Source of the DNA: Bacteroidetes bacterium UBA7662
Lineage (GTDB): Bacteria > Bacteroidota > Bacteroidia > UBA7662
DNA: 64,000 nt
Direction of reading: 5' to 3'
NCBI GenBank assembly: GCA_002483345.1
Contig: DLHS01000016.1
Coordinates: forward strand, 333,177 to 397,176
Shown: in pieces, positions 60,249 through 64,000 of the stretch
How the letters are laid out: every line of letters starts with the position of its first letter
Position numbering within the stretch: position 1 is the first letter of the stretch
Position numbers and translations under genes: made by a program
The notes under the pieces: model-generated
What the model was told of the DNA's origin: nothing
Seen by the model: only the letters and a program-made list of their open reading frames with translations
Databases searched by the model: none

Positions 60249-61637
60249 ATGAAATACCTCCGCCTTTCGCTGGTGCTGGTGCTGAGCGCCTGCCAGTCGG
60301 TGCCTTCGCAAGGCCAGATATTGCTCGATCAGACCACGGTTGATACCACGACCCTTGTCAGCGGCATCGATATCCCCTGGGAAATTATCTGGGGGCCTGA
60401 TAATCATATCTGGATGACCGAACGTTACGGGCGTATCAGCCGGATTAATCCGGTGAACGGGCAAAGGCAGACACTCATCACCCTTACCGATGTACGGGCC
60501 ACGGGCGAGTCCGGTCTGCTCGGAATGGTACTTCACCCCCATTTTGCGGACACTCCCTGGGTTTTTGCCGCTTATACCTATACGTTGGGTAATGGCATCT
60601 ATGAACGGATTGTACGTTTCGATTACCAGGTGCTGACCCATACCCTGACCCGTGCCGACACCCTGCTCGAAGCCATACCCGGTAACTCCACCCACAACGG
60701 CTGCAGAATGCTGATTACACCCGACGGCAAACTGCTGTTCTCTACCGGCGATGCCCAGGACCAGAGTTCACCGCAGAACCGGGCTTCCGTCAACGGTAAA
60801 GTACTGCGCCTCAACCTTGACGGCAGCATTCCCGACGATAATCCCGACCCCGGATCCCCGCTCTGGAGTCTCGGCCACCGCAATGTTCAGGGGCTTTTGC
60901 AGCACCCCAACGGCCACATCTACCTCAGTGAACACGGCCCCAACAGCGACGATGAGCTGAGCATTCTCTACAAAAACCGCAATTACGGCTGGCCCAATGT
61001 ACTCGGCCCCTGTGATGCCCAAAACGAATTGTTTTTCTGCTCCACCAATCAGGTGGTTGAACCGATTGCCTGGTGGTCGCCCACCATTGCCCCTTCCGAT
61101 CTTATCTGGTACGACCACCCGGCTATCCCTGAATTCCGGAACCGACTGTTGCTGACCACCCTCAAAAACAAACGGCTTTACAGCTTTGAACTCAGCCCAT
61201 CCGGCGACAGTGTGCTCAGCGAGCGGGAGTGGTTAAACGGTGTTTTCGGCCGTATCCGAGACATCTGTACCGATCCGGACGGTCATATTTATTTGGCCAC
61301 CAATGGTGAAAACTGGTCGAACGATGCCCCTTTTACCCACAGCATCGTTAAAATCAGCAATCCGAATTACAATCCCACCGGTACAGCCGCATTAGAAAAA
61401 GACATCCTGGCGCGACTGCTTGGAAATCCGCTCGACAGTTCAAGTCAGCTTGAAGTTGGAGAATACTGGCTGGGGGGCCGTTTGCTTGTCCGCGATATGC
61501 TCGGCCGGCCGGTTTACGAGGCCCGGATTGAAAACAGGATGACGGCTCTTGGACAGTTAAAACTGGCTGCGGGGCAGTATCTGATAGAACTTAACAAAGG
61601 TGGTCAAAGCACCCAATTGCGTTTGGTCGCCCGTTAA
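60249..61637 (+). CDS. PQQ-dependent sugar dehydrogenase-type protein with T9SS tail
   Basis: 462 residues. The six-bladed propeller of glucose/sorbosone dehydrogenases spans about 30-380: VSGIDIPWEIIWGPDNHIWM, GLLGMVLHPHFADTPWVFAA, THNGCRMLITPDGKLLFSTG, HRNVQGLLQHPNGHIYLSEH, NYGWPNVLGPC. The C-terminal 75 residues match a T9SS sorting domain (LLVRDMLGRPVYEARIENRM, LAAGQYLIEL). The N-terminal signal ends in VLSAC, a possible lipobox. A lipid anchor plus a T9SS tail would be odd; the cysteine may simply lie in a type I signal peptide. It probably oxidises sugars outside the cell. Confidence 0.9.
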   Translation: MKYLRLSLVLVLSACQSVPSQGQILLDQTTVDTTTLVSGIDIPWEIIWGPDNHIWMTERYGRISRINPVNGQRQTLITLTDVRATGESGLLGMVLHPHFADTPWVFAAYTYTLGNGIYERIVRFDYQVLTHTLTRADTLLEAIPGNSTHNGCRMLITPDGKLLFSTGDAQDQSSPQNRASVNGKVLRLNLDGSIPDDNPDPGSPLWSLGHRNVQGLLQHPNGHIYLSEHGPNSDDELSILYKNRNYGWPNVLGPCDAQNELFFCSTNQVVEPIAWWSPTIAPSDLIWYDHPAIPEFRNRLLLTTLKNKRLYSFELSPSGDSVLSEREWLNGVFGRIRDICTDPDGHIYLATNGENWSNDAPFTHSIVKISNPNYNPTGTAALEKDILARLLGNPLDSSSQLEVGEYWLGGRLLVRDMLGRPVYEARIENRMTALGQLKLAAGQYLIELNKGGQSTQLRLVAR

Positions 61638-61770
61638 CGACTGAAAATTCTGCTTTTCCACGCTCCGGAGCAGGGTGTGCCGGCCTGAAACTTTAAAGCC
61701 GGATTAAAGCTAACCCTCCCATGACCTGACATTTACAATAATGCTTATATTTCCCTTTCAATTGTTTCGC

Positions 61771-62406
61771 ATGAAAAAGATTTTTCTCGCCATCCTGTTT
61801 GTCCAACTTTTTGCCGGCATGGCATGGGCGCAGTCTTTTGAGGGTCAGGTAGTTTATGAGCGGCTCCTGAAGCAAAAAAACGGCGCGCTCAGCGAAACAC
61901 GCCGTACCGAGTATCATGTGAAGGGCAATGCGGTTCGGGTAGATCATTATGCGAATATGCAGGCGACAACCCCTTTAAACAGCTACATAGCCGACAAAAA
62001 CGGCCGGCTGCTGGCCATTGCAGGTGGTGAAAAGGACAAAACCGCTACAGAAACCGCCCTGCTTCCGGTTACGGATGCTGTGTGGTCGGCCAGTGAGGTT
62101 CGCAAAACCGGCAATACCAAAACCATCCTGGGTCAAAAGTGCTTTGAGGTGGTTACCAAATACGACCACCTGGTGATTACTGCCTGGGTTGCTCCCAATT
62201 CTGTAGATTACAACAACCTCCTGGCGCCACTTAACAGCATACAGGAAGGCCTCTTACCCGTTGGTACCACCGGTATACCCCTCGAAGTAAAAGTAAGCAG
62301 CTACGACCTGGAGGTTTTTACCCTTCGTGCCGTGCGTTATACGCCTAAGGTGGTAGATGCCGGTATTTTCAGGGCTCCCGCTGGTCTGCAGGTTCAGAAA
62401 TACTGA
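61771..62406 (+). CDS. Secreted protein, DUF4412/GLPGLI-like
   Basis: 211 residues from ATG 61771 (MKKIFLAILFVQLFAGMAWA, cleaved before QS); an upstream ATG at 61741 gives an unlikely leader. The mature part is a beta fold (SFEGQVVYERLLKQKNGALS, RTEYHVKGNAVRVDHYANMQ, KTILGQKCFEVVTKYDHLVI, VFTLRAVRYTPKVVDAGIFR) resembling DUF4412 and GLPGLI-type LolA-like proteins. Role unknown. It ends 4 bp before the convergent methylmalonyl-CoA epimerase gene. Confidence 0.75.
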   Translation: MKKIFLAILFVQLFAGMAWAQSFEGQVVYERLLKQKNGALSETRRTEYHVKGNAVRVDHYANMQATTPLNSYIADKNGRLLAIAGGEKDKTATETALLPVTDAVWSASEVRKTGNTKTILGQKCFEVVTKYDHLVITAWVAPNSVDYNNLLAPLNSIQEGLLPVGTTGIPLEVKVSSYDLEVFTLRAVRYTPKVVDAGIFRAPAGLQVQKY

Positions 62407-62410
62407 GTCC

Positions 62411-62812
62411 TCAGCGGATTTCCTGACACAGTTCTACCAGTACACCCCGGGTGTTTTTGGGGTGTACAAAACACACCAGTTTGTTGTCTGCCCCTTTTTT
62501 GGGCTGTTCGTTGAGTAGTACAAACCCTTCGTTCCGGAGACGATCCATTTCAGCGCGTATATCGGCCACTTCGAAGGCCACATGGTGAATACCTTCGCCC
62601 TTTTTTTCCAGGAACCTTCCGATAGGGCCTTCCGGATCGGTGCTTTCCAGTAATTCGATTTTATTGTCCCCCACCTTAAAAAAGGAAGTGTTCACCTTTT
62701 CCGTCTCTACCGATTCCATTTTGTAGGGCTCTGCGCCGAGCAGGCGGGTATATACTTCATTGGCAGTGGCCAAATCGCGGACGGCTATGCCGAGATGTTC
62801 TATTTTGAGCAT
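62411..62812 (-). CDS. mce: Methylmalonyl-CoA epimerase
   Basis: 133 residues, two vicinal-oxygen-chelate modules. Metal ligands: H in KIEHLGIAV, E/Q-type in NKIELLES, H in GEGIHHVAFEV and E in VLVELCQE. It interconverts (S)- and (R)-methylmalonyl-CoA, linking propionyl-CoA from branched-chain amino acids or odd-chain fat to succinyl-CoA. Its mutase is not in the window. A TATTTTTG -7 box lies 19 bp upstream. Confidence 0.96.
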   Translation of the reverse strand: MLKIEHLGIAVRDLATANEVYTRLLGAEPYKMESVETEKVNTSFFKVGDNKIELLESTDPEGPIGRFLEKKGEGIHHVAFEVADIRAEMDRLRNEGFVLLNEQPKKGADNKLVCFVHPKNTRGVLVELCQEIR

Positions 62813-62831
62813 GGGCTTTCGTTTCTTTACA

Positions 62832-62839
62832 CAAAAATA
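62832..62839 (-). promoter_or_regulatory. Probable -7 box of mce
   Basis: Minus-strand TATTTTTG, exact TAnnTTTG, 19 bp before the ATG at 62812; -33 unclear. The region is shared with the divergent cysteine desulfurase gene. Confidence 0.45.
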
Positions 62840-62847
62840 CGCAGCAA

Positions 62848-64000
62848 TTGACGAAGCCCGTCTACCTCGATTATAATGCTACTACGCCGGTCCACCCCGA
62901 CGTTTTGCAGGCGATGTTGCCCTGTTTCAGCGAAAATTTTGGCAATGCGTCGAGTAAAACCCACGCCTATGGCTGGGAAGCGGCTCATGCGGTAAAAAAG
63001 GCACGGGCATCGGTGGCTACCCTGCTACAGGTCGGGGCTGACGAAATCACCTTTACTTCCGGGGCAACCGAGGCGTTGAACCTCGCCATCCGGGGTCTGG
63101 CGGAGAACTGGAAATCCAAAAAAGCCCACCTGATCAGCTGGCAAACCGAGCACCGGGCCGTTCTGGATACGTTGCTGGCAATGGATAAAGCAGGTTTTGA
63201 AATCACCCTGCTTCCTGTGGATAAAAATGGCCGGCCATCGCCGGAAGCGCTTAAGTCAGCCCTCCGGCCCGATACCTTGCTGGTGATTGGTATGCTCGCC
63301 AACAACGAAACCGGGGTTCTTTTTCCGATTGCCGAACTGGCAGAAATCACCCATGCCGCAGGAGCCTGGTTTTGCTGTGATGCCACCCAGGCGGTAGGTA
63401 AAATTCCGGTTGATGCCGCCGCACTGGGGGTTGACTTTCTTGCAGGATCCGCACACAAATTTTACGGACCCAAGGGGGTCGGATTCCTATACCAAAAAAG
63501 CGGGCGCAGCAGCCCCAAAATCAGGCCTCAACTCAGCGGAGGTGGGCATGAAGCAGGTCTCCGTTCCGGCACCCTGAATGTCCCGGGCATAGTTGGTTTG
63601 GGGGCCGCTGCCCGACTGGCCACCATCAGTCTCGCAGCAGAGGCCGACCGGCAGCAAAAACTGATTGGAACATTTGAAAAAGTGCTCCAATCACAAATAC
63701 CGGACTGTTATTTCCCCGGTGGTGCCTCGCCCCGTTTGCCAAATACTTCCAACAGCTGCATCAGCCATGCTCCGGCTGCGGCTTTGTTGAAAAAGATGCG
63801 GGCTTTCGCTCTTTCTACCGGCTCTGCCTGTAGTTCAGCAGAAGCTACGGCATCTCATGTATTGCTGGCTTACGGGCTGTCGGAACAAGAGGCCGGCTGT
63901 TGTCTGCGTTTCAGTATAGGGCGTTATACCACCGAGGCTGATTTGCTGGCTGCGGCTGCCTGTCTGACACAAGCAGTGGCCGAAGTACGGGCAGAAAGTC
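62848..64000 (+). CDS. Cysteine desulfurase (IscS/NifS type), 3' end outside the window
   Basis: The frame starts at TTG 62848 (then TKPVYLDYNATTPVHPDVL) and runs off the right edge after 384 codons. No ATG or GTG lies upstream in frame before the divergent mce promoter, so TTG is the likely start. Class V aminotransferase features: FTSGATEALNLAIRGL, the PLP lysine in GSAHKFYGPKG, GGGHEAGLRSGTLNVPG, and the active-site cysteine loop STGSACSSAEATASHVL. It removes sulfur from cysteine for Fe-S cluster and thio-modification pathways. No isc or suf genes are visible on this side. Confidence 0.93.
   Translation, partial: MTKPVYLDYNATTPVHPDVLQAMLPCFSENFGNASSKTHAYGWEAAHAVKKARASVATLLQVGADEITFTSGATEALNLAIRGLAENWKSKKAHLISWQTEHRAVLDTLLAMDKAGFEITLLPVDKNGRPSPEALKSALRPDTLLVIGMLANNETGVLFPIAELAEITHAAGAWFCCDATQAVGKIPVDAAALGVDFLAGSAHKFYGPKGVGFLYQKSGRSSPKIRPQLSGGGHEAGLRSGTLNVPGIVGLGAAARLATISLAAEADRQQKLIGTFEKVLQSQIPDCYFPGGASPRLPNTSNSCISHAPAAALLKKMRAFALSTGSACSSAEATASHVLLAYGLSEQEAGCCLRFSIGRYTTEADLLAAAACLTQAVAEVRAES

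Overview
The window is a dense, roughly balanced-GC chromosomal segment of a member of the Bacteroidota. The evidence is type IX secretion (T9SS) C-terminal sorting domains on secreted proteins, the gldA-gldF-gldG gliding ABC transporter set, a DUF5686/carboxypeptidase-like-regulatory-domain protein, an EnvC-like/DUF4292/TPR lipoprotein cluster, and promoters of the TTTG-N19/20-TAnnTTTG type. A mevalonate operon together with a paa (phenylacetyl-CoA) cluster fits a Saprospiria-like lineage, but that placement is inference. No rRNA, tRNA or CRISPR array was seen.

Layout. 1-1016: the start of an M16 protease and a LytTR response regulator. 1031-6217: a tightly packed minus-strand mevalonate operon (HMG-CoA reductase, GYDIA-type GHMP kinase, MvaD, mevalonate-kinase-like GHMP kinase, UbiA-type prenyltransferase). 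6484-8720: an A+T-rich intrusion made of a solitary AIPR-family gene with an N-terminal PD-(D/E)xK-like nuclease motif beside a decayed tyrosine recombinase. 8901-18005: housekeeping and metabolic genes (thiN, a small STAS-like protein, a di-haem peroxidase lipoprotein, a DUF5686 protein, a PLP decarboxylase, an acyl-CoA dehydrogenase, a PiT-like transporter). 18096-21762: apaG and a TetR-controlled paaABCD operon with a clear palindromic operator. 21981-32438: a beta-helix lipoprotein, UspA, map-yebC, an M13 protease, a secreted lysyl oxidase with dockerin- and cohesin-like modules and a T9SS tail, and a FabH-like synthase. 32740-39045: flippase, nucleotidyltransferase, TPR lipoprotein, DUF4292 lipoprotein, EnvC-like protein. 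39282-44840: dnaN, a DUF4340 protein and gldGFA. 45102-56534: rlmN, DUF4399 lipoprotein, ahcY, M1 aminopeptidase, bacilliredoxin and thioredoxin genes, a degenerate amidohydrolase and transketolase. 57039-59965: an unrecognised three-gene unit (small beta-rich protein, secreted protein, membrane-anchored alpha/beta-hydrolase-like protein). 60249-64000: PQQ-type sugar dehydrogenase, a secreted protein, methylmalonyl-CoA epimerase and the start of a cysteine desulfurase.

Three patterns go beyond the gene list. First, many intergenic gaps carry a different family of hairpin-forming iterated sequence: a perfect 72-bp palindrome, a 71-bp tandem repeat, CTCTCG iterons, a GTTGAGGGAGATAGCCGG element that overlaps stop codons, and others. 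Second, several promoters sit so close to the start codon that leaderless or near-leaderless mRNAs are predicted, some with TTG starts. Third, the best candidates for undescribed biology are the 57039-59965 unit and the multidomain secreted lysyl oxidase.
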